Source of the DNA: Agapanthus africanus
Taxonomy: Eukaryota; Streptophyta; Magnoliopsida; Asparagales; Amaryllidaceae
NCBI GenBank assembly: GCA_030015575.1
Contig: CM057338.1
Location: 309,011,827-309,075,826 of the forward strand
Reading direction: 5' to 3'
Length of the DNA: 64,000 nucleotides
In this document: one piece after another, positions 11,208 through 21,978 of the stretch
How positions within the stretch are numbered: the first letter of the stretch is position 1
Layout of the letters: the number at the start of each line of letters is the position of its first letter
The notes under the pieces: generated by a model
Told to the model about the DNA's origin: nothing
Database searches by the model: none
The model's input: the letters and a program-made list of their open reading frames with translations, nothing else
Translations under genes and position numbers: made by a program

Positions 11208-11454
11208 TTTGCTTTGCATAGCGGTATATATGATATACCCTGCACCTTATTCGATGAGGAAAGAGCCGAGATCCCTTCACCGGGAGTGACCTCTTTAGCG
11301 AAACTGGCAGATGCTACAAACTCGCGGTTTAGTTTTTGACAGCTTCTATAGTTTTTGCTTTGCACAGCGGTATATATGATATATCCTGCACCTTATTCGA
11401 TGAGGAAAGAGCCGAGATCCCTTCACCGGGAGTGACCTCTTTAGCAAAACTAGA
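11208..11454 (+). repeat. Duplicated segment in the copia leader
   Basis: A segment of about 95 bp starting GCTTTGCATAGCGGTATATA near 11210 recurs near 11358 with a few substitutions. Both include CCCTTCACCGGGAGTGACCT. Downstream, TTGTTGACCTTGTCAAGG occurs three times near 11593, 11685 and 11768. Confidence 0.8.
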
Positions 11455-12235
11455 AAAGCCTCAAAAACACTCCTTTTCAAAAACTACTCGATTCTACGAT
11501 GATATCAAGTTCATTACGCAATAGGTTTTTTGAAAAACCTGTCGTAGCCCTCCGTCATTTCAGATAAATCCTACTTAGTATTCGTGCTGCGTTTGTTGAC
11601 CTTGTCAAGGCACAGTGTGCGGTAGCTAATTAGTGTTTATCTGCTAAAACATGAGATGTGATTGGATTAGGGTATTCGTACGGCCTTGTTGACCTTGTCA
11701 AGGGTCTTGCGGGTGGGTTTAATTCAATCGGGAAATGACGGGTTGAACTTGACTTGCGATTTATGGTTTGTTGACCTTGTCAAGGTCATAGATCGCTAGG
11801 GGCAAAATATTATCGGGAATTTCAAGTGTTGAAATTTTCAATGAGATTGCATACCTCCTATGAGATAGTTGGATCCCGATACCCACTGTGAGTAAGAGTT
11901 ACTCCTGGGAGAGTTTTACATAAGACAATTAGCCGATCAAGTAGGTGTCTAGAAAAGTGTTAACGGGGTTACGCCTCTGGGAAAACGAGGTTTACTTTAA
12001 TTAGGTTCGTGCGAAAGCACGGGGAACCTCCCTCAAGTACCGACACTGATCTGGCTGAAAGATTGACGAAATTGTAGGGTATAATTAATCCCGGCTAATC
12101 TTACCTTTTAGGGTTTGAAGGAAGATTTGATAAAAACAGTGGGAAACATCCTGATTAGATAAGATAATAACCAATCTAATCTTGCAAGAGCATGCGCTAA
12201 AGTGTTTTCTTCTCTCTCGCTCCACGTAGCGACCA

Positions 12236-15200
12236 TGTCAGGCCATAATCAACATAATAATATGGATGTATTGACTGAACCCGCTTATCATACTGAGCAG
12301 GGGAACGTTGGACCCGTTCTTTCTTATAAGAGTTATAAGACTGAACAGGAAACAGATATCTGGATTCTCACACCGCCCAAAAGAACATGCATGCTGATGC
12401 ATCTTCTTCGTGTGTGTTTGTTATTGAGAACTATTTCTCAGTTCACCCTACGTCCTGGGTATTAGATACCGGATCAGGATCCCACATATGTAAATTGTTA
12501 CATGGGCTACGTAAAGGTAGAGGACTGGAAAGAGGTGATCATTCCGTTCAAGTAGGGAATGGTGCAAGTATTACAGCCAAAGCAGTTGGCGAATATCACC
12601 TAGTATTACCAAGTCGTATACACTGATTCTGAATGAGTGCTATTATATACCGAACATGATGTGCAACATTATATCAGTTTCTTTATTAAGTAAAGAAGGA
12701 TATAATTTTGTAATACAGGAGAATGTTATGAACATCTTCCTAAATCAAAAGTTGATTGCATCAGGCTCGTTACATAATGGCATATTCATTCTCAATCAAA
12801 ATACAGTCCTCAATATACAAAACACACACAAGAGGAAAAGTTCAAAAATGAACGAATCCTTCTTGTGGCATTGTAGACTTGGTCATATCAATGCGACACG
12901 GCTGGCTAAGTTACATAAGGATGGATATTTAAATCCGTTCGAATTATCATCTTATGATACTTGCCATTCATGTCTCAAAGGTAAAATGACCAAAGCTCCG
13001 TTTAGTGGACACGGAGAAAGAGTTACCGAACTTTTAGGACTGGTACATAGTGATGTATGCGGTCCCATGTCTATGCATGCCAGGAACGGTTCTTCCTACT
13101 TCATTACATTCACTGACGATCTCTCAAGATTCGGACATGTGTTCCTGATGAAACACAAGTCTGAAGCTTTTGAGAAATTCAGGGAATATAAATACGAAGT
13201 AGAGAACCAAACGGGCAAAAGTATTAAGATTCTTCGATCTGATCGAGGAGGTGAATACTTAAGCAATGAGTTCCTAGATTATCTAAAAGAGAATGGGATT
13301 CTCTCTCAGCTTACTCCTCCTTATACACCACAGCACAACGGTGTATCGGAGCGGAGGAATCGCACCCTATTAGATATGGTGCGCTCTATGATGAGCACTG
13401 CTGAGTTACCTATTTCCTTCTGGGGTTATGCGCTTGAGACAGCAGCATACCTATTGAATCAAGTTCCGTCTAAACCTGTACCTACCACACCATATGAGAT
13501 ATGGAGTGGGAAGAGACCGTATCTTAAACAAGTTAAGATATGGGGTTGTCCGGCCTATGTCAAAAGGCAAAATCCGGACAAACTCGAGGCACGGTCAGTT
13601 CTTTGCAAGTTTGTAGGATATCCGAAGAATTCTTATGGATATTTTTTCTACCACAGTGAGGAACAAATGGTGTTTGTTGTTCAACATGCCACCTTTTTAG
13701 AAAAGGAATTTCTTGCAAAAGTGATTAGTGGCTCTGAGGTAGAACTGGAAGAAGTTCCAGTAACACAAACTGCAACTGAAGATTTAGTGGAACCAGAGGA
13801 TTCAGTAGTACCCGACGAACCCCAGCCTCTCCGCCGATCTAATAGGGTTTCTCGTCCACCTGAGAGATACTACGGTTTTCTCATTGATGGTGGAAGGGAG
13901 GATTGTATCATGGAAGATGATGAGCCGACTAGTTTCGAGCAGGCCATCTCGAGTGGTGACTCTGTGAAATGGCTGGATGCAATGCGATCTGAGATGGAAT
14001 CCATGTACACCAACAAAGTATGGACTTTGGAAAATGCTCCTGAAGGGGTAAAACCTATTGGGAGCAAGTGGATCTTTAAAAAGAAATTTGGTGTAGATGG
14101 AAAAGTTGAGACTTTCAAAGCTAGACTTGTTGCAAAGGGTTTTCGTCAAAGACCAGGTATGGATTATGACGAAACCTTTTCACCAGTGGCTATGCTTAAG
14201 TCCATCCGGATCTTACTTGCCATTGCTGCATACCATGACTACGAAATCTGGCAAATGGATGTTAAGACCGCCTTTCTAAACGGTGAATTAGAAGAGTGCG
14301 TGTACATGACTCAGCCAGAGGGCTTCATAGATAGTGGGAGCAGCGGAAAGGTGTGCAAGCTGCTTAAATCCATTTATGGGTTAAAGCAAGCATCGCGGAG
14401 TTGGAATATCTGTTTTGATGTTGTAGTCAAAGAGTTTGACTTCATCAAAAATATAGATGAACCTTGTATCTATAAAAAGGTAGCAGAGAGTAAGGTTGTC
14501 TTCCTCGTATTGTACGTGGATGACATACGCTTGATAAGAAATGATATTCCTATACTGCAATCAGTCAAGCTCTTCTTATCACAAAGATTCTCAATGAAAG
14601 ATCTAGGTGATGCCTCCTGCATATTGGAAATCATGATCTATAGAGATAGATCTAAACGGATACTGGGATTGTCCCAATCCAGGTATATTGACACCATACT
14701 AAAGAGATTTAGTATGGAAGAATCCAAGCGTGGGAACCAACCCACGATCTCTGGACTCACTCTCTCCAAAGAGATGTCTCCCAAGACTGATTTGGAGAGA
14801 GCTCGTATGCAAGGGATACCCTATGCTTCGGCAGTAGGCTCTATCATGTATGCGATGCTATGTACCAGACCCGATGTAGCATACTCACTAAGTGTAGTGA
14901 GTCGGTATCAAGCAGATCCTGGAGAGAGTCATTGGACAACTGTGAAGAACATTCTCAAGTACTTGTGAAGGACTAGAGACATGTTCTTGGTGTATGGTAA
15001 CGGAGAACTCCGGGTGGAGTCCTTTACCGATTCAAGCTTCCAAAGTGATAAGGACGACTCTAAGTCGCACTCGGGATTTGTCTTTACCCTCAATGGAGGG
15101 GCGGTATGTTGGAAGAGTTCCAAACAGGATACCGTTGCAGACTCAATGATGGAGGCTGAATACATCGCTGCCAACGATGCTGCCAAAGAGGCTGTCTGGA

Positions 15201-15499
15201 TAAAGAAGTTCATTAGTGAACTTGGTGTGGTTCCATCCATTGAGCATCCAATACCTCTGTATTGCGATAACAATGGAGCTGTGGCTTTGGCCAAGGAACC
15301 CAGGTCCCATCAGAAGTCCAGACATATTCTGAGGCGATATCACCTGATCAGGGAGATAGTTGATCGCCGGGAGATCGAGGCCAGGAGAGTAGATACGAAG
15401 GACAATACTGCGGATCCACTCACGAAGGCCATTCCCCAGATACAGTTTGAGAGATTATTCGGGATGCTAGGTATGAGATACTACAGCAGCTGGCCTTAG
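12236..15499 (+). pseudogene. pol: copia pol: protease, integrase, RT, RNase H (broken)
   Basis: Domains follow copia order. Protease has DTGSGSH (DTGS at 12465-12476). After a frame change near 12626-12655 comes the GAG-pre-integrase motif WHCRLGHIN (about 12865) with a CHSCLKGK zinc part. The integrase core has D in VHSDVCGP, D in RSDRGGEY and E in HNGVSERRNRT. RT has SKWIFKKK, QMDVKTAFLNGELEE, YGLKQASR and the catalytic YVDD (14513-14524). A TGA at 14966-14968, probably from CGA, ends the frame; RNase H continues in frame at 14969-15499 (SSKQDTVADSMMEAEY, YCDNNGAVAL). YVDD is followed by IRLIRND where most relatives have ILLIGND. The clade within copia (for example Angela or Tork-like) is not settled by eye. 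Confidence 0.9.
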
Positions 15500-15513
15500 T
15501 GCAAGTGGGAGAT
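15499..15513 (+). promoter_or_regulatory. Polypurine tract of the copia element
   Basis: GTGCAAGTGGGAGAT lies immediately before the 3' LTR; AAGTGGGAGAT is the usual plant copia plus-strand primer sequence. Confidence 0.85.
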
Positions 15514-17715
15514 TGTTAGTTATGTATATACCCTAGAGGCCATTGTTGTACATATGATGTATATTATAATGGATGCTTGGATATATAGAGAGAGGACTTT
15601 CTTGCTCGTCATGATAGTATGCTATTTGGTTTTCCTTTGTCTTAACATGTTGACTTGTATTACTTTACTGTCTTTCTCTCACATGTTGATAAAGCCCTTA
15701 GGATCTGTACTCGACTACTGGGACTATGATGAGATCATAATAGTGGGGCCAGAGTAGTCGATGAGTACATCCTATAACTGTTCCTAGTCGAGGGTATATC
15801 GAGACAGGGCATCGATACACCAGAGTAGACTAGCGTATACGCATCTTGACCCATATGATGGACGATGGATGATCCCATATCCATCGGTGTTTGACATCAA
15901 GGATGGTGTACGGGTGCTCAGTTGAGACTGGGTACACTGGACGGACTCGCCGAGAACTCCCAGATGGTGATATACTACACGTCAGATGGCAGTTCTCCGG
16001 TGACACTGGTACAGGGTAGTCTGTAGACCCGAGATCGTCATAGAGTCTTGTGTGATTCCCACTGTGCTTTGATTTCCACCTTACCACGTCCAAGAGGGCG
16101 TGCAAAACGGTGGCTTTTGGGTGCAGTCCCGAATCACATGGAGGCAATGAGCGATAGGAGGGGATTAATCTCTCCCGGTATAGGGAGTTGATGTTGTGCT
16201 GTGTTCGATTGGCTATAACTGGAAGTCCCTGGCCAGGGCTGATATAGAGATTTACTGGTAAGTGTTACCAGTAGTTTCTCGACCCGTTATGAGCCTCACA
16301 TTGACACGACTTATCGGTTACTGGGGTCTGACGTATACCACCCCTAGACTTGATATGCGACATATCAGACGAAGAGACCAGACTGTACGGGAGTGTTACT
16401 GATTGGATTCACAGGAGAACGTACATGCTAGCTTGTTGATCTTCTGATCGCTCAATACCTGGGTGACTGTTACGTTTAGCTGACCGCTTGCAGCTTGTGG
16501 GTGTTTGATATGATCATCACCTGCTACCGGCGTATTGACGATTCTTTAGAGTCCTACACAGAGCTTTCTTGGCTCAGGCAAAACGGAGTAGAGGCACGTA
16601 TGTGATATGTGCAGGACCGAGGATAATGCGATATGAGATACCGTATTATATTATCGCGATATTTAGATATGAACCGGGACATCGGATCAAGTGTTGATTC
16701 GATGAATCGGTACATGATATATTAGTCAGTTATATTCAATATAGCCGGATTGTCGGATCAAGTGTTGATTCGATGATTTAATGTATAATAATATATATGA
16801 TATATTGTATTACATTATCTAATATTGGCTCTCTTTATTATTTCATTTTCTTACCGGATAATACATTGATATATATGCGATATATGTTAATTGTATTATT
16901 TTCTTTTGTTGCAAATATATAATATATATATGTGATATATATTATTGTGACATGATATGATTAATAATGGAACATGTTTAGTGAAGATTAAACAAGGTTA
17001 GGGTTTGATTAGGGTTAGCTTCTTCTTGCACCATCTAGAAGCTTTCTTTTTTGTCATGAGTTAGATATTATGCTTGATATTTATCTATGACTCATTCTTT
17101 AACCTAACCAAACCCTAGCTCTAGTTTATTCTCTACAAGGGTTATCCTTGTCATACTAAACTATGGTTACATTATTAATTCATATATACATTTCTATTAT
17201 TCATCACAAAAGGATTAACTATTTTTCATCATCTTCTTCTCTCTTGAGCTTTGAGAAAGCTCACTAGTTATTCATTTTGTGATGATTTCTTATGAGAAAT
17301 TGATATAAAAAGATAGCATAAATACTACTCCATCATCCTCATCTAATCTAGCCAATTAGATTAGGGTGTTCACTTCTTTAGAGTGAGAGAGCTTGAGTTA
17401 TAGCAACTTCGACGTAGATCATCAGAGAAACGGAACACTACAAGCTAGCATGGATCGTTCGAGTCGTGGAGCCTCTCTTGAGTCCGGGAGATCGTGGATC
17501 GCGGCGAAGGGACTTCTACTCGGAGCTTATGAAGCGAAGGAGCGGACTACAAAGGTTGTAATCCCTCACACTTAGTGGTAAAGATGTTTACTTGCATGTT
17601 AAACCCTAATAATCTAGAAAAGATCCCGGTTTTGGGTTGTTCGGCACGTCTAAAATTTTATTCGGGCATATTTGATGCCTTATGAACCTTCACAAGAATG
17701 CCTAGGAACCCTACA
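15514..17715 (+). repeat. 3' LTR of the copia element
   Basis: Same length and ends as 7353-9554, collinear throughout, and followed directly by the second GTGAG TSD copy. Confidence 0.93.
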
Positions 17716-17860
17716 GTGAGGCGCTCCAAAAATAGGGTTTATTCCCTTATCTCTTTTATAAATGTTGAGCACTTCTCAGGGGTCATATGGGGTCACGTGA
17801 CTAGATCTCAGTCTTTCCCTTTTTTTGTTCCTCAAAGTTATTCACGTGAGGACACGTGAG
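17716..17860. repeat. Continuation of the G-box array after the copia element
   Basis: GTGAGGCGCTCCAAAAATAGGG continues the unit broken at 7352. Two more sets of CACGTG boxes follow, including CACGTG-AGGA-CACGTG near 17842. Confidence 0.8.
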
Positions 17861-17969
17861 CTTTTATTGTGTAACATTGAACACTAATTTGCATCACCAG
17901 GTTGTTCTTCTATGGTTCTGAGAAATCAAGTTCTTCTTTGTTCTTTGCAGGGATTAATTTCTTTTTAAA

Positions 17970-18756
17970 GGGTTAAACCCTAGTTTTAGAAGAATTAAAT
18001 TCCCATATGTTTTGTAAGAGTTAAACTCTTTTGGACTCAGTTCTTTCCCTTAGGTTTTGGATCTGCATTACAGAATCGCCATGATGAGAATTAAATTCTC
18101 AACTTGTGGGGAGATCTGCTTCTGCAGATCTTAACTAGAGGAAGAACTAAGTTCTTTTGAGAAGAGTTAAACTCTTGGTTTGAGATTTAAATTCTCTTTT
18201 TTGTGAGAGCTTTTGGGAGGGGTTCCTCTTCTTTAGAAAATTAAATTCTCTCTCTCTTTTTCTTCCCCTCTCCTCTTTTTCCTGTCCCTTTGCTCTTATT
18301 TATAGGAGAAAGAAAAGAATCAATTTGTTCAGAAAATCTCTCGTTGAGAGATGTTGATTGATTTTAAAATCAACCAAAATGATCTTTTAGATCAACCGGT
18401 GAATTTTATTCACCGTTAGATTTTTAATCCAAAGGCTCTCTATTTAACAGAGAAGATTTCTTGTTTGTTTAGCAAGATTATGATATCTTGTTAGTTTTAA
18501 CAAGATTATAATTTTATTCTATCAAATCTTTTTAGTTTAACAAGATTTAAAAATACATTTTCTTAATATGGATATCTTGTTAACATAGAATTTTATTCTT
18601 GTTATAACATTAGGAAAATATTTTTCTATGATAGATTTTTATTCTATCAAATGATCACCGCTGGATATTTGATCCAAGGGTCATCTGTTTAACAGAGAAG
18701 ATCTTTCTAGTTTAAGGAAGATCAAGAAAATATTTCCCAAATAGAATTTAATTCTA
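17970..18756. repeat. Dense series of short palindromes in the inverted LTR
   Basis: At least fourteen hairpins occur within about 790 bp. Examples are GGGTT-A-AACCC (17970-17980), AAGAGTT-A-AACTCTT (18016-18030 and 18162-18176), GAGAATT-A-AATTCTC (18086-18100), AGATCTGC-TTCT-GCAGATCT (18112-18131), AAGAAC-TAA-GTTCTT (18142-18156), ATCTCTC-GTT-GAGAGAT (18336-18352), TGATCT-TTT-AGATCA (18380-18394), CGGTGAA-TTTTA-TTCACCG (18397-18415), ATCTTGTTA-GTTT-TAACAAGAT (18485-18506) and TAGAATT-T-AATTCTA (18742-18756). Centres are short and often TTAAA-like while arms vary. No function is known to me. Confidence 0.8.
18296..18304 (-). promoter_or_regulatory. TATA box of the inverted solo LTR
   Basis: The minus strand reads TATAAATAA here, in the position equivalent to the 5' LTR TATA box. 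Transcription would run toward lower coordinates. Confidence 0.5.
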
Positions 18757-18787
18757 GAATTTGATAGGAACATTTTGAATAAGGGTG

Positions 18788-19135
18788 CTCACATGCTTTG
18801 CACGTGATTGGCAAAAGCACTCACGTGTTTAACACGTGACCCCTATTATGGGTTTTAACCTGTTTATGTTCAGAGCGCTCACGTGCTTAACACATGAGGC
18901 ATGTTTGGCCCTTGGTGATTTATGTTCAGCGTTTATATGCTTTGCATATGAGCGCTCACGTGTTTTACATGTGAGGCCTGTTTGGCCCTTTAAGTTTATT
19001 TTATTCAGCGCTCATACGCTTTGCATATGAGCGCTCACGTGTTTTATACGTGAGGCATGTTTGGCCATTAATTGTTTTATTCTCAGCGCCCATATGCTTT
19101 GCATATGAGCGCCCACGTGTTTAACACGTGAGGCC
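18788..19135. repeat. 78-bp G-box palindrome array near the LTR start
   Basis: Units near 18875, 18953, 19031 and 19108 are 77-78 bp apart, with older copies near 18788 and 18815. Each alternates two hairpins, such as CACGTGTT-T-AACACGTG and CATATGC-TTT-GCATATG, followed by GAGGCATGTTTGGCC. Arm changes are partly matched in the partner arm (CACGTG to CACATG or CATATG). Confidence 0.8.
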
Positions 19136-19211
19136 AAATTTTGAGAATTCTCCCCCTTTTTCATAAGGGGACAAGTAACTCTTGGCCGAAAATTTTGGCG
19201 GGAACAGGGAC

Positions 19212-20440
19212 GGGCAATCCCCATCAATATGTCGCTCAGTTCAGGGCTCTGTGCGGCCACACTGGAGGAGACGATAAGCTACTGCTTCGCCAATTCGACG
19301 GCAGCTTGTCGGAGACAGCGTTCGAATGGTATTCAGAGCTTCCCAACGACTACGTCAAAACTTTTACGGAGATGGAACTGCTATTCACCCAGCATTTCGC
19401 CAGCGCTAGCGAACGTACCCCAATCATGACATTGATCAATGCCAGGGTGAAGCCAGGCGAAACCTGGGTTAAATACGCCATTCGATGATGAAATCTATGG
19501 TCAAAATATGAACAGCGCATAGAGGAAGCTCCTGCAGTGGGCATAGTTGTGGGAACCTCGATCCGCAGGCGACCATATCTCAATTCATGATGTTCTTCAA
19601 ACCGACTACTTTCCAGGCCTTGATTAACAAGCTAGCCTAAACCAGATGGGCCACAGGCCTTCCTCTTCGAAGTCGAAGCCGCGGAGTGAAAAGGGGAAAG
19701 GGAAAGCGACCTTCGTCGCCAATGCTCAGCAACAGCCGACTGGTCCAAAACCAGCTGATCGCCAAAGCAAGAGACAACGATTCCTCAAAGAAAAGTTAAG
19801 ACATCCTTACTCGTTTCCGTAGGAGAAAACAAAAAAACTGTTCGAACTGGCGATACGCAACAGGCTCATCAATCTGCCAGATCCGAGACGTCCATTGCAG
19901 CCCGGTGATGTCAACAATCCCAATTATTACCCCTATCACCGAGTAGTAGGCCATCCAATCGAAGATTGCTTAGTTTTCAAAGGCTGGATTGAGGACCAAT
20001 ACCAACAGGGCAAATTCGCGCTGTCCGAGAATTGGAAAGTAAGCCTACACCAGCCGCACGCTCTTAAAAAGGTAGACACACCATGGGCATCGTGCTCTTT
20101 TGTAGAAGAAGCTCCATGGGAGGTCGCTCTTTCAGCCAAAATGAAAAGAATGTTGAAAGATCTCCAAACATGCCCGGCGATCAGGTGGAAAAGTCCGCTG
20201 GAACCCGAGATCATTGAGGGAATGCTAAAGCCGCGCCCGACACCAAGAATTGGTAGCGATAGTCAAAACGCCCATGCCCAGCCGTCAAAGTCTTCAAAGA
20301 AGAAGAAGAAGACCAAAAAGCCCGTGAAGCCTGATGACAAGCGCACAGACCTGCAAAAACATATTGACGCGCTGGAGGAATACAACCAAAAGGAGGGAAC
20401 CCCAGGTAACACTCCAAAAATTTCTCAACAATATCCTTGA
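19212..20440 (+). pseudogene. gag: gag, C-terminal part, Tat-like element (broken)
   Basis: This continues gag from 4233. GNPHQYVAQFRALCG and the following LLLRQF, AFEWY and LFTQHFASA motifs are the Ty3/gypsy capsid-like retrotransposon gag core (19212-19480). Stops at 19486-19491, about 19588 and 19820 break the frame. A zinc-knuckle-like module PYHRVVGHPIEDC (about 19930-19968) follows, with its first Cys replaced by Tyr, then a Lys-rich segment near 20295-20330. The apparent start at 19141 is inside the solo LTR and is not real. The product would form the particle shell and bind RNA. Confidence 0.82.
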
Positions 20441-21480
20441 GAGCGGAGATAACGACAATAAAGACTGAGATGACTCGTTAGAAGAATCTGAGGATTATGT
20501 GGCAAGTTGCCACATGATCTCTCATTTGGCATTAACTAACGAAGAAGCTCACTTGGCTTTAGAAGACAGCATAAAGGAGCTGGGGGCAAATCCAGAACTG
20601 GAACTCTTAGAACCGTCAGATGAGATGATCGACATGCTACTGAACGAAGCCCGTCAGAAGAGCAAAGCTGACCGAGAGTGTGAAATGGCCATATTCGAAA
20701 AAGCCAGACGTCGGCAACTGGATGAAAGTGTTGAAGCACTCCTACCAGATCGAAGCACACCCGCGGCAAACAAAAGCAAGCTTAAGGAAAGGAAACGGTT
20801 CGTTAAAGCCCTGTCAATGGGAATGAAGCCGCCATCTCCCAAAGGAAATACTCCTGGCAGTATATGCCTTGACGAAGCGGATGTACATCCTCACTACTTC
20901 TTATATCATCAAAGGATGGTGCACCCTACCGAAGGGTGCAACGCCTTTAAAAACTGGTGGCAGGGATATGTTGCCTACCGACAACACATCAAGAGATTGA
21001 AGCGCAAGGCTCGTCGGGAATAGAGAAGCAAGACAGATGAGCGTAAAGGAACTCCTGAAAATTTCACATGGTTGATTCCGGGGGATCGCAAGTCCTCATC
21101 TTCGGGAGTGATTCTGATGAAGAAATAGCCATCGGCCTTCTCTTCAAGGAATCCATCTCTAAAACAGAAGAGACGAAGACCTGCGAGAACATTCAGCTGC
21201 GCAATTGCACATTACCCGAAAAGAATCTCGAACCCACAAACAAGGAATCAAACAAAAAAGATAAAGGGAAAGAAAAAGTCTCTGAAGATATCGCCCTCAA
21301 TGACCGAGTCGTCGAGAGCTGGCAGCCAAGGACCCACCCAAGAAAAACAAGGTGGATTATAACGTTCTGGCACACCTGAGGAAGATACCCTCGCAACTAA
21401 GCATTCTCGATACCCTTCTGCTATCTAAAGAGGCGAGAGATTCTTTAATCAAGACACTATAAGAGCCCGAACAGTTTCAA
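20441..21480 (+). pseudogene. Gag-pro linker with second zinc-knuckle-like module (broken)
   Basis: ORFs 20499-21023 and 21068-21379 belong to the same polyprotein. The first contains ADRECEMAIFEKARRRQL and a second module, HYFLYHQRMVHPTEGC (about 20893-20940), a decayed relative of the 19930 module. The second begins with VLIFGSDSDEEIAIGLLF and is acidic then basic. Both resemble a third copy at 21979-23270, so the linker looks internally repeated. Stops and frame changes occur between pieces. Confidence 0.6.
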
Positions 21481-21501
21481 GCTTTCCTTGCCGAAGAAAA
21501 A

Positions 21502-21978
21502 ATGAAGGACGAGCTGGTAGAAGTGCACACTGCTGATGTCACTTTCGGCAATGAAGACCTCCTCCTCGGGATGTGTGAGCACAACCGTCCCCTGTATGTC
21601 ACCGGATACTACCATGACATCAAGATTGGGAAGATTCTAGTTGACAACGGGTCTTCTGTCAGTCTCCTAAATGTGAGGGTACTAAAAGAAATCTGCATGA
21701 GCGTCCAGCACCTCGCTCGGGATAAAATCACCATCTCCGGGTTTGACTCCTAGTCATCACGGATGCTCGGGTCAGTGATACTAACATTACGCTTTAGGTC
21801 GCTCGTCACTGACATCAAATTTCATGTCATTGACGCCAAGACCTGTTACAAAGCTTTACTCAGAAGACCTTGGTTACACGAATACAACATCATCCTTTCT
21901 ACACAACATAAGTGTATGAAGTACTTCAAAGATGGTCTCGAGTATACCGTGACGGGGGAACTGAACCATTCTCCGTAA
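21502..21978 (+). pseudogene. Aspartic protease, Tat-like element (broken)
   Basis: The retropepsin active site is seen as ILVDNGSSVSLL, with DNGS at 21643-21654 in place of the more common DTG/DSG; plant Tat elements often have this variant. The second half has LGSVILTLRF, FHVIDAKTCYKALLRRPWLHE and later HKCMKY, the usual fold order. A TAG at 21751-21753 interrupts it. The enzyme would cut the Gag-Pol precursor during particle maturation. Confidence 0.82.

Larger units (their letters stand above)
9568..12235 (+). other. Copia leader region without recognisable gag
   Basis: A gag of roughly 250-400 codons is expected here. No long ORF, capsid motif or CCHC zinc knuckle is visible. Instead there is a GC-rich palindrome (CGCCGCGG-AA-CCGCGGCG, 9753-9770), AT-rich filler, a TA repeat, a duplicated segment of about 95 bp and a repeated 18-mer. 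It may be a replacement or heavy decay of gag; the neighbouring pol is far better preserved, which favours replacement or deletion. Confidence 0.55.
7353..17715 (+). mobile_element. Full-length Ty1/copia retrotransposon
   Basis: Two LTRs of exactly 2202 bp (7353-9554 and 15514-17715) begin TGTTAGTTATG and end CCCTACA. They flank a tRNA-Met(i)-type primer-binding site, a pol region with copia order (protease, integrase, RT, RNase H) and a polypurine tract. The TSD is GTGAG at 7348-7352 and 17716-17720. By eye the LTRs differ at roughly fifty positions with no length change, a little over 2%, so the insertion is fairly young. I find no gag, and pol is broken, so the copy cannot move on its own. 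It sits in a G-box of the inverted Tat LTR. Confidence 0.93.
4234..19206 (-). mobile_element. Solo LTR of the Tat-like family, reverse orientation, containing a copia element
   Basis: The block begins TGTTCACCGCCG and ends GGCGGGAACA, so it has TG...CA ends. Its first kilobase is the reverse complement of the 5' LTR end (for example 4242-5640 against 1320-2409). Removing the nested copia element with one TSD leaves about 4605 bp. No gag or pol of its own adjoins it, and gag of the host element continues on both sides, so it is a solo LTR left by LTR-LTR recombination. Read on the minus strand it runs from 19206 to 4234. It carries G-box arrays, palindromes, a TATA box and GGAC...GTCC mini-repeats. 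Confidence 0.8.

Noticed and set aside
13802..14149. Minus-strand ORFs opposite copia pol.
   Set aside because: Shadows of the RT frame.
19141..19211. Start of the gag ORF at 19141.
   Set aside because: This part is LTR sequence; the capsid-like frame continues from 4233 instead.
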